This document shows, piece after piece, positions 35,586 to 45,006 of a stretch of DNA of 64,000 nt; the stretch's first letter is position 1; every line of letters begins with the position of its first letter. The notes under the pieces were generated by a model. The model did not search any database. It worked only from the letters and a program-made list of their open reading frames with translations, and was not told where the DNA came from. The stretch covers positions 2,596,001 through 2,660,000 of the forward strand of contig CP136052.1 in the NCBI GenBank assembly GCA_032620915.1, in the 5' to 3' direction. The position numbers were made by a program, and so were the translations under genes. The stretch is from Oscillospiraceae bacterium NTUH-002-81 (GTDB lineage: Bacteria; Bacillota; Clostridia; Lachnospirales; Lachnospiraceae).

Positions 35586-35805
35586 ACAAATATAAACTCC
35601 TTTACAGTCTCATGTAAATATATCAGTTTATTGTACCATTTCCTCTATACAAAAGTCAAATTTCCGTGAACGGTGAAAGATCCATTTCCATGCCCTCTGT
35701 TGCTTTCCGTCTTCATTTTTTGCTTCCCCCATTTCCAGGATTGTGCTACAATAACAGCGTAAATGCTGTCACAAAGCAAATATCGCGCAGAATGGAGGAT
35801 TTTTC

Positions 35806-36675
35806 ATGAAATCAAAGGTTTATTTTACCAGAACCATCACTTCTGACAAAGTGACCGAATTATATCATAAAGTTGGAAAACCGCTTTCCGGCAATGTGGC
35901 CATCAAACTGCACTCCGGCGAGCCGGGCAACCAGAACTTCCTGAAACCGGAATTCTGGAAACCCGTCATTGAAGAGGTAGGCGGCACTGTTACCGAGTGC
36001 AACACTGCATATGAAGGCGGCAGAAATACCACCGAGAAGCATCTGGAAACGCTGAAAAAGCATGGCTGGAGCCAGTATTTTGACGTAGATCTGCTGGATG
36101 CGGAAGGTCCGGACATGGAGCTTGCTATTCCTGGCGGCAAGATGATCAAGAAGAACTTCGTGGGCAAGGATCTGGCGAACTATAACGCTCTTCTGGTACT
36201 CTCCCACTTCAAGGGACATCCCATGGGCGGATACGGCGGCGCACTGAAACAGCTGTCCATCGGCATCGCTTCCTCCTACGGAAAAGCATATATTCACGGC
36301 GGGGGCGATCCGGCCAAGCTGTGGACCGCAGACCATGATTCCTTCCTGGCTTCTATGTCTGACGCTGCTTCCTCCGTCATCGACTACTTCAAGGGCAATG
36401 CGGTATACATCAACGTAATGAAAAATATGTCCGTGGACTGTGACTGCTGTGCAGTTGCCGAAGATCCGTGCATGAAGGACATCGGTATTCTGGCATCCGA
36501 CGATCCGGTCGCCATCGACCAGGCCTGCCTGGATCTCGTTTTCGCTGCCAAGGATGACCCGGGCCGCGATCATCTCATCGAGCGGATCGAGTCCCGCAAC
36601 GGCGTACACACCATCGAGTGTGCTGCTGCACTGGGTTGCGGTTCCAGAGAGTACGAACTCATCGAATTAGATTAA
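35806..36675 (+). CDS. DUF362 domain-containing protein
   Basis: 289 residues from MKSKVYFTRTITSDK, preceded by GGAGG. It has the DUF362 core: NVAIKLHSGEPGNQNFLKPEF, DVDLLDAEG, LLVLSHFKGHPMGGYGGALKQLSIGIAS and a C-terminal VAIDQACLDLVFAA. Two adjacent cysteine groups (DCDCCAVAEDPC) are present, but not a full ferredoxin tail as in longer DUF362 proteins. The role is unknown. The 220-bp region shared with rimO has a possible -10 (TACAAT) near 35746 but no clear -35. Confidence 0.85.
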   Translation: MKSKVYFTRTITSDKVTELYHKVGKPLSGNVAIKLHSGEPGNQNFLKPEFWKPVIEEVGGTVTECNTAYEGGRNTTEKHLETLKKHGWSQYFDVDLLDAEGPDMELAIPGGKMIKKNFVGKDLANYNALLVLSHFKGHPMGGYGGALKQLSIGIASSYGKAYIHGGGDPAKLWTADHDSFLASMSDAASSVIDYFKGNAVYINVMKNMSVDCDCCAVAEDPCMKDIGILASDDPVAIDQACLDLVFAAKDDPGRDHLIERIESRNGVHTIECAAALGCGSREYELIELD

Positions 36676-36680
36676 AAAAA

Positions 36681-36732
36681 AAAGAGCCGAACACGGGATC
36701 AGGCAATGCCTTTCTTTCCTGTGATCGGCTCT
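36681..36732. terminator. Bidirectional terminator between DUF362 and cytidylate-kinase-like genes
   Basis: AGAGCCGA pairs with TCGGCTCT, flanked by A10 on the left and CTTTTTATTTTA on the right, serving the two convergent genes. Confidence 0.8.
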
Positions 36733-36741
36733 CTTTTTATT

Positions 36742-37368
36742 TTACTGTAATCCCAGCATGCTGTGCACGTAGAACTCAATGATCTCCACAGTCTTCTCGT
36801 AATCCACCGCGCCGGTGTTGATGCAGATATCATAGTTCTCCATCTCCATCCAGTCATGTCCGGTGTGATATTTGTAGAATGCGCTGCGGTGCTTGTCCGT
36901 CCGGTCAATGTGCCACTGGGCCTCCTTGGCACTGATGCTGTGCTTCTCCATCTCATGCGCCACACAGTCCTCGTAGGGTGCATAGAGGAAAATACGGATC
37001 AGCTTCGGATGATCCTTCAGGATAAAATCGGCACACCGGCCAATGACCACATAAGATTCCGAAGCAGCCAGCTCCTTGAGCACCTTGGCCTGGTAGTTGA
37101 ACAGATTCTCATTGGTGGTGAAATCCTCACTCTCCGGAGGGATCAGTTCTCCTTGGTAAACCTTTCTGGACACCTTATAAAGAAGGCTGCCTTTCAGCTT
37201 CTCGTCCGCATTGGCAAACAGATCCTCGTTGATCCCGCTGTCTTCCGATGCCAGATGCAGCAGGTTCTTGTCATAAAAGCTTACCCCCAGGTCTGCCGCC
37301 AGCCTTTTTCCGATGGTCGTTCCGCCTGCGCCACAACATCTGGAAATCGTAATCACAAATTTATCCAT
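36742..37368 (-). CDS. Cytidylate kinase-like family protein
   Basis: 208 residues. N-terminal MDKFVITISRCCGAGGTTIGKRLAADLG is a P-loop variant (GAGGTTIG), followed by GVSFYDKNLLHLA, VVIGRCADFILKDHP, IRIFLYAPYEDCVAHEM and a helical lid with HIDRTDKHRSAFYKYHTG. This is the Cmk-2 group rather than the classical Cmk; the nucleotide substrate is unproven. It is a single gene with its own terminator. Confidence 0.85.
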   Translation of the reverse strand: MDKFVITISRCCGAGGTTIGKRLAADLGVSFYDKNLLHLASEDSGINEDLFANADEKLKGSLLYKVSRKVYQGELIPPESEDFTTNENLFNYQAKVLKELAASESYVVIGRCADFILKDHPKLIRIFLYAPYEDCVAHEMEKHSISAKEAQWHIDRTDKHRSAFYKYHTGHDWMEMENYDICINTGAVDYEKTVEIIEFYVHSMLGLQ

Positions 37369-37441
37369 ACAGTTCCCTCCCTGTTTTCTGTCTGAATTTT
37401 GTTTGTTTATACTGTTATTTTACTTTATTTTTCGGAAATTG

Positions 37442-38329
37442 TCAATTTTCTCCGAACTCCCGCAGCACAGTTTTGATCATACTTTTCTGGTTGATAAGGA
37501 ACGCCTCATTGGGCCACTCTTTCTTCGTGTCAGGATCCCGGTACCGCCGGTCAAGCTCCTGGATGATCTCTTCCTCCGATGCCCCTCCCCAGTGCATACG
37601 CAGAATCACATCTTTGCTTCCGGCCATTTCCTTCATACAGAAATCCCAGAAATCCGATGTTTTTTCCAGATCATAAATATTTGAATGCGGCACCAGCACA
37701 TAACGCATGGGAAGTGATGCGCATTTACGGATGGATTCCTCGCTTTCTTTGTAACTGATGAGATAGTTGGGAACAAATGTTCCGTATCTGGAAGTCACGC
37801 AAGTCGTCTCACTGGCAAACAGATACGTCTCATCCATCAAAAATGCCATGGAACAACGGCTGTGTCCCGGCATATCATACGCCTGCAGCACATGGTCTCC
37901 CAGGGAAATGGTATCTCCCTCTGCGATCACATGATCGATCACCAGCTGATCCGCATCGAAACCGTCAAAATCTTCCACCTGGTACTTGGCAACCGCATCC
38001 TTATTCAGTTCCGTGATCACCGATTTCGCCTTGTCACTTTCAAATACATGCTTCACATATGCGCCGCCGTACACCTGTACATTCGGCCAGGCCTTTTCCA
38101 TGGCAGGAATACCACTCACATGATCATAATGCGAATGGGTCAGAAGGATCATGTCCAGTGGCCGGTCCCCCAAAATTTTCCGGATATTTTCCACTGTTCC
38201 CTCTGCACTGTAGGCCATGCCCGCATCCACCACCGCAGCCTTCTCACTGCCCACGATCAGATAAATCTGTGAACCTCTGGCGCTGGATACATCGTAAATC
38301 CCCCTGTCTTCAAGACTGATTTTCTCCAT
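37442..38329 (-). CDS. MBL-fold metallo-hydrolase
   Basis: 295 residues. Metallo-beta-lactamase fold with VDAG, the zinc motif THSHYDH, GHSRCSMAFL and a final conserved histidine in VPHSN. Length and motifs fit a general hydrolase (glyoxalase II or lactonase type); the substrate is unknown. No signal peptide, so cytoplasmic. AGGAGAAAAGACCA precedes the ATG. Confidence 0.88.
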   Translation of the reverse strand: MEKISLEDRGIYDVSSARGSQIYLIVGSEKAAVVDAGMAYSAEGTVENIRKILGDRPLDMILLTHSHYDHVSGIPAMEKAWPNVQVYGGAYVKHVFESDKAKSVITELNKDAVAKYQVEDFDGFDADQLVIDHVIAEGDTISLGDHVLQAYDMPGHSRCSMAFLMDETYLFASETTCVTSRYGTFVPNYLISYKESEESIRKCASLPMRYVLVPHSNIYDLEKTSDFWDFCMKEMAGSKDVILRMHWGGASEEEIIQELDRRYRDPDTKKEWPNEAFLINQKSMIKTVLREFGEN

Positions 38330-38373
38330 TGGTCTTTTCTCCTATCCTAGTTTTTCCCCCATAAGAATATATA

Positions 38374-38405
38374 AAAAAAGAGGACACCATTTCCGGTATC
38401 CTCTG
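38374..38405 (-). terminator. Rho-independent terminator of rpoZ
   Basis: On the minus strand AGAGGATACC...GGTGTCCTCT with a six-base loop is followed by seven T residues. Confidence 0.85.
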
Positions 38406-38416
38406 GCAGGGCTTTC

Positions 38417-38671
38417 TTATTCCTCTGCTTCTTCCTCTTCCGGTGTTTCCGGCATAATCTTTACTTTCCCCTTATTCAGCTCTTCTACAGCGATGGAAAG
38501 CGGCTTCTTGCCTCTTCCGTCTACCAGCGGCTCTGCGCCTCCGATGATCTGTCTTGCTCTCTTGGAGGTTGCCATCACGATAGAATAACGGCTGTTGACA
38601 ACCGGGGTCTCTCCTTCCTCAACACCTGCGTTTACGACCTTCATCAGGTCTGTATAAGATGGATGCAGCAT
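38417..38671 (-). CDS. rpoZ: DNA-directed RNA polymerase omega subunit
   Basis: 84 residues. MLHPSYTDLMKVVN, SRYSIVMATSKRARQI and KPLSIAVEELNKGKV are the omega signature, with an acidic tail (EEEEAEE). It stabilises beta-prime in RNA polymerase. It is the last gene of yicC-remA-gmk-rpoZ, an order I recognise from Clostridia, and is followed by a strong terminator. Confidence 0.95.
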   Translation of the reverse strand: MLHPSYTDLMKVVNAGVEEGETPVVNSRYSIVMATSKRARQIIGGAEPLVDGRGKKPLSIAVEELNKGKVKIMPETPEEEEAEE

Positions 38672-38676
38672 AATTC

Positions 38677-39309
38677 TTATTCTCCTTTCGATAAATTGCC
38701 AAGATCCTTGCGGATCTGATTGATCAGTTCCATATTTTTAGATGCCCGGCGGTGCTGCAGCTGAATCAGCTCATGGGTCTGCTCCACACAGGTATCCAGA
38801 TCATCATTCATCACCAGATAGTCGTAGCAGTCGATGCCCTCTGCCTCTTCACTGGCACGCTGCAGTCTGGCAAGGATCGTCTCATGATCCTCGGTACCGC
38901 GGTCGGTGAGCCTGCGCACCAGCTCCTGCGCACTGGGCGGTGTGATAAACAGAAGAAGCGTATCCGGAAACTGCTTCTTGATCTTCAGGGCGCCCTGGAT
39001 CTCGATCTCCAGAATCACATCCTTCCCGGCAGCCAGCTGTTCTTCCACGTATGCCTTCGGTGTCCCGTAAAAATGATCCACATATCTGGCATATTCCACC
39101 AGCTCCCCTTGCTCGATCATGGCACGGAACTGCTCCTCTGTTTTATAAAAATAGTCGATTCCTTCCACTTCTCCGGCTCTGGGGCCTCTGGTCGTTGCAG
39201 AAACACTCAGTGCGTAACAGTCATATCTGCGCACCAGTTCCTTCATTACCGTTCCCTTGCCTGCTCCGGAAAATCCCGAAACAACGACGAGTATTCCCTC
39301 TCGTTTCAT
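38677..39309 (-). CDS. gmk: Guanylate kinase
   Basis: 210 residues. Phosphorylates GMP to GDP. P-loop [20 protein letters not shown]-binding [39 protein letters not shown] and [20 protein letters not shown]. Start overlaps the remA end by four bases. Confidence 0.96.
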   Translation of the reverse strand: MKREGILVVVSGFSGAGKGTVMKELVRRYDCYALSVSATTRGPRAGEVEGIDYFYKTEEQFRAMIEQGELVEYARYVDHFYGTPKAYVEEQLAAGKDVILEIEIQGALKIKKQFPDTLLLFITPPSAQELVRRLTDRGTEDHETILARLQRASEEAEGIDCYDYLVMNDDLDTCVEQTHELIQLQHRRASKNMELINQIRKDLGNLSKGE

Positions 39310-39575
39310 TCCTCTTCCTCTTTCCCCTCGTAATCTCCATCCGATGAAAACCGTCTTGCTAGGGTCTCCGGCTGCAGTGCCGACAGTACCACGTGCCCGT
39401 CATCCATGACAAGCACCGCCTTTGTCCTGCGCCCCAGGGTTGCATCAATGATTCGCCCATCCTCCTTGGCAACCTGCACCAGGCGCTTCACCGGAGCCGC
39501 CTCCGGCGACACAACCGCCGTGATCTTTCCTGTATTCACACAATTTCCAAAACCAATATTCAACAGTCTGGACAT
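39306..39575 (-). CDS. remA: RemA-like regulator (DUF370)
   Basis: 89 residues. The family begins LNIGFGN and has a DNA-binding core; here [71 protein letters not shown]. In Bacillus RemA activates matrix and osmoprotection genes; in Clostridia it is usually found, as here, between yicC and gmk and its role is not established. Confidence 0.92.
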   Translation of the reverse strand: MSRLLNIGFGNCVNTGKITAVVSPEAAPVKRLVQVAKEDGRIIDATLGRRTKAVLVMDDGHVVLSALQPETLARRFSSDGDYEGKEEEE

Positions 39576-39587
39576 GTTCTCACCTGC

Positions 39588-40466
39588 TTATTCAAGATTC
39601 TGGATCTGTTCCCGGATCTTCTCGATCTCCGTCTTCAGATCAATGGCCACATTGGACACCTGAATATCATTGGCCTTGGAGAGCGTGGTGTTGGCCTCCC
39701 GGTTCATCTCCTGCGCGATGAAATCCAGCTTCCGGCCGATGCTGCCGCCCTCCAGAAGGGTGGAACGCATATGCTCGATATGGCTGCGCAGACGCACGGT
39801 CTCCTCATCGGTACAGATCTTATCCGCATAAATCGTCACCTCTGTGGCAATTCTGCTCTCATCCACCGTGCCGTCCGTCAAAAGCTCCTGCACCTTATCC
39901 GTCAGCTTTGTCCGATACTCCTCCACGATCTGCGGAGAACGCTCCTCGATGAAATCCACCTTGGAAACCATATCGTCCAGCTTGCCCAGAATATCCGTCT
40001 TCAGGTTCTCACCCTCGGTGATGCGGGTCTGCACAAACTGCTCGCAGGCACCTTTCAGCGCCTTCTCCAGCAGCGCCCAGATCTCCTTCTCATCCACCGT
40101 CTGCTCTTCCATCACGAAGACATCCGGGTATCTGGCCAGTCTGGACACCGTCATATCGTTCTCCAAGTCAAACTGCTCGGCCATCTGCGCCATGTACTTC
40201 ATGTAACCGGCCGCAATATCTTCATTATATTTAAGCACCATATGACTCTCTGTCAGATCCTCATAGGTGATAAACATATCTACCTTACCGCGCTCCATAT
40301 AGGTCTTCAGGAAATTCCTGATCGCGGACTCAAAAAAGTTCAGCTTCTTGGGCATCTTGATGTTGATATCCAGATACCGGTGGTTCACCGACTTCATCTC
40401 TACCGTGAACTTCCGCTCACCTTCCGCAATCTCGCATCTTCCAAAGCCCGTCATGCTCTTGATCAT
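39588..40466 (-). CDS. YicC family endoribonuclease
   Basis: 292 residues, full length. MIKSMTGFGRCE at the start, VEMKSVNHRYLDINIKMPKKL and the C-terminal IGRKLDFIAQEMNREANTTLSKAND are the YicC hallmarks (YicC_N and DUF1732). Family members cut single-stranded RNA. A GGGG-type ribosome site is next to the ATG. First gene of the yicC-remA-gmk-rpoZ unit, divergent from rqcH. Confidence 0.94.
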   Translation of the reverse strand: MIKSMTGFGRCEIAEGERKFTVEMKSVNHRYLDINIKMPKKLNFFESAIRNFLKTYMERGKVDMFITYEDLTESHMVLKYNEDIAAGYMKYMAQMAEQFDLENDMTVSRLARYPDVFVMEEQTVDEKEIWALLEKALKGACEQFVQTRITEGENLKTDILGKLDDMVSKVDFIEERSPQIVEEYRTKLTDKVQELLTDGTVDESRIATEVTIYADKICTDEETVRLRSHIEHMRSTLLEGGSIGRKLDFIAQEMNREANTTLSKANDIQVSNVAIDLKTEIEKIREQIQNLE

Positions 40467-40685
40467 GTTACCCCTCTTTTCTGTATCTGCCCATAATTAG
40501 ATTTATTATAAATCATTGCGTAACACTAGTCAAATGGATATTTGCACGAAATTCGGTGGTGGATCCGGGATAAAACAAAACTTTTACATGATACCTGTTT
40601 CTTTCTATGTTATAATAAAAAATCAGACAGTTGAACACCGAAAAGGCTACAAATATGGCATCAGGCCAGGAAAGAAGGAAATCTT

Positions 40686-42425
40686 ATGGCTTTAGACGGC
40701 TTTACAGTCGCGTCCATCGTCCGCGAGTTAAAACATACGATCGAAAACGGAAGGATCAGCAAGATCGCCCAGCCGGAGAACGATGAGCTGCTGCTGACAG
40801 TAAAAGGAAGCGAAGGACAATACCGGCTGCTCCTGTCAGCCAGTGCCTCCCTGCCTCTGGCGTATCTTACCTCCCAGAACAAACCCAGCCCCATGACGGC
40901 GCCCAATTTCTGCATGCTGCTGCGCAAGCACATCGGCGGCGGCCGCATCGTGTCCGTCACCCAGCCCGGCCTGGAGCGCATCATTTCTTTTGAGATCGAG
41001 CACCTGAACGACATGGGCGATCTTTGCCGGAAATTTCTCATCATTGAGCTGATGGGCAAACACAGCAACATCATTTTCTGTGACGATGAAAACAAGATTC
41101 TGGACAGTATCAAGCATGTGTCTGCCCAGATGAGCTCCGTCCGGGAGGTATTGCCGGGCCGCACCTATTTCATCCCCGAGACCCAGCACAAACGGAACCC
41201 GGTGCAGCTTTCCCGGGAAGACTTTATGGCGGGTGTTTTTTCCCGGCCCATGCCCCTCTCCAAGGCCATCTACTCCACCCTCACCGGTTTCAGCCCGTGC
41301 ATGGCAGAAGAACTCTGCTTCCGGGCATCCCTGGAGCCCACCCAGTCGGCGCTGGAATTTGGAGAAAATGAGCAGCTGCATTTGTACGGCGTCTTTTCCC
41401 GGCTCATGGAAGACACGGAAAACGGCAGCTTCTCCCCCTGCATCGTCTATGACAAGGACGATCCTGTGGAATATGCCGCCTTTCATCTGGAACAGTATGC
41501 CGACATGCGCATCGTTCCTGTAGAGAGCATTTCTGCCCTGCTGGAGCAGTATTACGCGGAGAAAAACACGATTACCCGCATCCGGCAGAAATCCGCAGAC
41601 CTGCGCCATCTGGTGCAGACGGCTCTTGACCGCAGCCGCAAAAAATATGACCTGCAGCTCAAACAGCTGAAAGACACGGAAAAGCGGGACAAGTACCGCA
41701 TTTACGGAGAACTGCTGAACACCTACGGCTACAGCGCCGCGCCCGGGGCCCGGTCTCTGGAAGCGCTGAATTACTACACCAACGAGATGATCACCATTCC
41801 GCTGGACGAAACGCTCACTGCCACGGAAAACGCCAAGAAATATTTTGACCGCTACGGTAAACTGAAACGGACTTACGAGGCACTGACCACCCTGACCCAG
41901 GAGACCAAGGACACCATCGACCATCTGGAATCCATCCTCACCGCCCTGAACATTGCGCTGGCAGAGGAAGACCTAGTGCAGATCCGGGAGGAGCTGGCTG
42001 AAAGCGGCTACATCCGCCGCAAAGGGGGGCAGAAGAAGGTAAAGATCACCTCCCGCCCGTTCCACTATCTGTCCAGCGATGGTTTCCACATCTATGTAGG
42101 AAAAAACAACCTGCAGAACGACACCCTGACATTCAAGTTTGCCTCCGGCGGCGACTGGTGGTTCCACGCCAAAGGCATCCCCGGCTCCCATGTGGTTGTC
42201 AAAACCGAGGGCAAACCGCTGCCCGACCGCACCTTCGAGGAAGCCGCTGCGCTGGCCGCTTACTACTCCGGCGCCCGGGGAAGCGAAAAGGCCGAGGTGG
42301 ATTATATTGAGAAAAAACATGTGAAAAAGCCCGCAGGCGCACGGCCCGGATTCGTCGTGTATTACACCAATTACTCCATGAGTATCGGGACGGATATTTC
42401 GGGGATACAGCTTCTGGAACCGTGA
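40686..42425 (+). CDS. rqcH: NFACT family protein (RqcH, ribosome-associated quality control)
   Basis: 579 residues. Binds stalled 50S subunits and adds C-terminal alanine tails. NFACT-N domain (MALDGFTVASIVRELKHTIE, LLLSASASLPLAYLTSQNKP), a coiled-coil middle (near residues 285-430) and NFACT-R domain (RPFHYLSSDGFHIYVGKNN, WWFHAKGIPGSHVVVKTEG). TATAAT at 40611-40616 is a likely -10, without a clear -35. An in-frame G6 (aaa ggg ggg cag) is read correctly. Confidence 0.94.
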   Translation: MALDGFTVASIVRELKHTIENGRISKIAQPENDELLLTVKGSEGQYRLLLSASASLPLAYLTSQNKPSPMTAPNFCMLLRKHIGGGRIVSVTQPGLERIISFEIEHLNDMGDLCRKFLIIELMGKHSNIIFCDDENKILDSIKHVSAQMSSVREVLPGRTYFIPETQHKRNPVQLSREDFMAGVFSRPMPLSKAIYSTLTGFSPCMAEELCFRASLEPTQSALEFGENEQLHLYGVFSRLMEDTENGSFSPCIVYDKDDPVEYAAFHLEQYADMRIVPVESISALLEQYYAEKNTITRIRQKSADLRHLVQTALDRSRKKYDLQLKQLKDTEKRDKYRIYGELLNTYGYSAAPGARSLEALNYYTNEMITIPLDETLTATENAKKYFDRYGKLKRTYEALTTLTQETKDTIDHLESILTALNIALAEEDLVQIREELAESGYIRRKGGQKKVKITSRPFHYLSSDGFHIYVGKNNLQNDTLTFKFASGGDWWFHAKGIPGSHVVVKTEGKPLPDRTFEEAAALAAYYSGARGSEKAEVDYIEKKHVKKPAGARPGFVVYYTNYSMSIGTDISGIQLLEP

Positions 42426-42459
42426 TAACAGTTCAGGGGTGCTCCTTTGTCAGTCCGGC

Positions 42460-42620
42460 TAACAGTTCATGCGCCCATTCGCAGAATCGCCCTTCGTGCT
42501 CCCCGCTGCTGCCGCAGCTACTTTCTGCTCATTATCAGGGCGCTCCTTCCATCCCTTGCCGCGGACCGTTCTCCGTGCAAGCACGGTCACGGTTCCACGT
42601 CAGGTATGGATGAACTGTTA
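42460..42620 (-). repeat. Structured repeat, subfamily 1, copy C (inverted)
   Basis: Bounded by perfect 11-bp inverted ends TAACAGTTCAT (42460-42470) and ATGAACTGTTA (42610-42620). In minus-strand sense it has CCGTGCTTGCACGG, then GCGCCC...GGGCGC arms enclosing AATGAGCAGAAAGT, an AGCTGC/GCAGC-type hairpin and CTGCGAATGG. It clearly aligns with copies A and B (625-917) but is more diverged. A second TAACAGTTCA sits at 42426-42435, just after the rqcH stop. It fills the gap between rqcH and the next gene. Confidence 0.82.
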
Positions 42621-42704
42621 CTTAATTTAACATAATTTTAATTGTATGGATGTTCCAGGTATGATAGAATAATAAACAATATTATTTTACAGGGAGTGAT
42701 TTAT

Positions 42705-43979
42705 TTGGATTCTGGCGACGCCATACAGTTGGGCACGATTATCGTTCTGCTTGCCCTTTCTGCATTTTTTTCATCGGCTGAAACTGCTTATACAACCATC
42801 AACCGCATCCGGCTGCGCACCCTCATTGAGGAAGGCAACAACTCTGCCAAACGGGTGGAACGGATCATCCACAACCCGGGCAAGATGCTGAGCGCGATCC
42901 TGATCGGCAACAACATTGTCAACCTTTCCGCATCTTCACTGATGACGATTTTTTCTACGAACGTGTTCGGCAGCCGCTCAGTGGGCGCTGCCACCGGTGT
43001 GCTGACACTGCTTGTTCTCATTTTCGGCGAGATCAGCCCCAAGACCATGGCCTCTGGCCATGCGGAGCGGATCGCCCTTTTATACTCCGCTCCTGTCAGT
43101 GCCCTGATCTGGCTTCTGACACCGGTGATCTTCATCGTGAATGTGCTTTCCCGGGGGCTGATGCTGCTTCTGCGGATCGACCCGGATAAGAAAAACGGCA
43201 ACTTCACCACCAATGAGCTGCGTACCATCATGGAAGTCAGCCATGAGGAGGGCGTCCTGGAAAACGAAGAAAAGGTCATGATCAACAACGTGTTTGATTT
43301 TGGCGATACCCAGGCCAAGGATATCATGATCCCCCGGGCCGACATGGTATTCGCCAACATCGACGACAGCTATGATGATCTGCTGGAAATTTTCAAGAAA
43401 GAAATGTTTACCCGGCTTCCTGTCTATGAAAATACGACGGATAATGTCATCGGTATCATCAATATGAAAGACCTGCTGCTCCACGAAGGGCCGAAGGAAG
43501 CTTTTCATATCCGCAATATTTTACGGGAAGCCCATTTTACGTATGAATACAAAAAAATCTCCGAGCTCATGCTGGAGATGAAGGATTACTCTGTGAATTT
43601 CACCATTGTTCTGGACGAATACGGATCCACCGCCGGACTGATCACCTTTGAGGATCTGCTGGAGGAGATCGTGGGCGAGATCCGGGATGAATACGACAGC
43701 GCCGAGGAGGAGCTCATTCAGCAGACCGGCCCCAACGAGTATATCATTGAAGGTTCCATGAAGCTTGACGATATCAACGACGCACTGGATCTCTCCCTGC
43801 ACTCCGATGATTATGATTCCATCGGTGGTCTGATCATCGAGCTGCTGGATCACCTGCCAAAGGTCGGGGAAACCGTCACAACAGACAATGACATCCGTCT
43901 GGTGGTGGATTCCCTGGACAAGAACCGGATCGAGAAGGTGCATATGTACCTGCCCCAGGAAAATACCGAAGAAATATAA
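42705..43979 (+). CDS. CNNM/CBS-domain membrane protein (hemolysin C/CorC family)
   Basis: 424 residues from a TTG at 42705, chosen because GGGAG is 8 nt upstream; an ATG 63 bases earlier has no ribosome site. DUF21/CNNM membrane domain (LGTIIVLLALSAFFSSAETAY, LIGNNIVNLSASSLMTIF, FGEISPKTMA), then two CBS domains (IMIPRADMVFANI, PVYENTTDNVIGIINMKDLL, IVLDEYGSTAGLITFEDLLEEIVGEI) and a CorC/HlyC C-terminal domain. It probably exports magnesium or another divalent ion. A possible promoter TTGTAT-17-TAGAAT lies just upstream. Confidence 0.9.
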   Translation: MDSGDAIQLGTIIVLLALSAFFSSAETAYTTINRIRLRTLIEEGNNSAKRVERIIHNPGKMLSAILIGNNIVNLSASSLMTIFSTNVFGSRSVGAATGVLTLLVLIFGEISPKTMASGHAERIALLYSAPVSALIWLLTPVIFIVNVLSRGLMLLLRIDPDKKNGNFTTNELRTIMEVSHEEGVLENEEKVMINNVFDFGDTQAKDIMIPRADMVFANIDDSYDDLLEIFKKEMFTRLPVYENTTDNVIGIINMKDLLLHEGPKEAFHIRNILREAHFTYEYKKISELMLEMKDYSVNFTIVLDEYGSTAGLITFEDLLEEIVGEIRDEYDSAEEELIQQTGPNEYIIEGSMKLDDINDALDLSLHSDDYDSIGGLIIELLDHLPKVGETVTTDNDIRLVVDSLDKNRIEKVHMYLPQENTEEI

Positions 43980-44006
43980 ACTGTCAAAAAATCTTACAAA
44001 CATTTT

Positions 44007-44057
44007 AAAGCTGTTCTTTGCAGGAATTTTCTTTTCCGCAAAGAGCAGCTTTCTTTT
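44007..44057 (+). terminator. Terminator of the CNNM gene
   Basis: AAAGCTGTTCTTTGC pairs with GCAAAGAGCAGCTTT (one G-U), followed by CTTTTTC. Confidence 0.85.
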
Positions 44058-44098
44058 TCATAAAACTGGGTAGCGTAATACCCGCCTTGTTTCCGGCC

Positions 44099-44911
44099 TC
44101 AGCCAACGATGGTGGCCACGTTGCCGTTGAGCCACAGCCGCAGCAATCCGAACAGCACCAGATGACCCACGTAGAAGAAATAGAAAAACCACTTCATGCC
44201 CTTCCAGGTGCCCCTTGTTCCATTGTAGCGGGCCATCAACGGCCAGATGAGAATGATGCCAAACTGTACCAGGCCGTACACCACGTCAATGCACAGGCAC
44301 CAGACGATGACATACATGGAGATATAGGCGGTCATGCCCACCACCTGTTTTGTTAAATTGCCCCGGTTGTTGTAAATATGCAGCGTGCACAATACCGGAA
44401 AGCAGGACCAGTCCGACGGAAAGGCCAGCAGACAGAGCACAAGAAGGAGCGCGGTCTTCTGCCAGCTCTGTAACGGAAACGCTCTCCGCTGATCATCGTT
44501 GATGTACAGCGCCAGTGCCGCACAGAAAAGTGCCCAGATCACGCTGGTCTGGTTCAGAAAAGAGTGCCGGAACGGCACGAAGGAAATCCCAAAGCAGAAA
44601 TTATAGGCAAAATGCGAAAGCACCGCAAATACAAACAGCCGCTGCAAATATTTTTTCAGATTGCTGGTGTGCGTATAGCCCTCCGCGATCATGAACCACA
44701 TGGTAGGCGCGGCCAGACGGCCAAACAGATGAAGTGCGATCAGCCACCATTCCTTGTTGGCATAGCCCGGCCACAGCGTCCACGCCAGATGATCCGCCGC
44801 CATGGCAATAATGGCAATGACCTTCAGCTCATTGCCGGAAAGGCCGCTCCTGACAGATAAACCGCCATTTCCACTTTGTATTTTTGCTCCTGTATTTTCA
44901 CGCTCTGCCAT
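44099..44911 (-). CDS. TraX family membrane protein
   Basis: 270 residues, about eight hydrophobic segments. After a polar start of about 27 residues, LSGNELKVIAIIAMAADHLAW, LHLFGRLAAPTMWFMIAEGY and YLQRLFVFAVLSHFAYNF are typical of the TraX/acyltransferase-3-like fold. In F-plasmid TraX acetylates pilin; chromosomal Firmicute homologues have no known role and are probably sugar or wall-polymer O-acetylases. No conjugation gene is nearby. Confidence 0.88.
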   Translation of the reverse strand: MAERENTGAKIQSGNGGLSVRSGLSGNELKVIAIIAMAADHLAWTLWPGYANKEWWLIALHLFGRLAAPTMWFMIAEGYTHTSNLKKYLQRLFVFAVLSHFAYNFCFGISFVPFRHSFLNQTSVIWALFCAALALYINDDQRRAFPLQSWQKTALLLVLCLLAFPSDWSCFPVLCTLHIYNNRGNLTKQVVGMTAYISMYVIVWCLCIDVVYGLVQFGIILIWPLMARYNGTRGTWKGMKWFFYFFYVGHLVLFGLLRLWLNGNVATIVG

Positions 44912-45006
44912 TATATCTTCCTCTGTTCATCCATGGCTCCTGCCCCGTTATTTCTATCTCATCCGTACTTCCCATGCGTCATTCAAAATCACGAGGATAC
45001 CATGGG

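Noticed and set aside
44099..44911. TraX as evidence of a conjugative element
   Set aside because: No other transfer, integrase or relaxase gene is in the window; TraX homologues are common chromosomal genes in Firmicutes.
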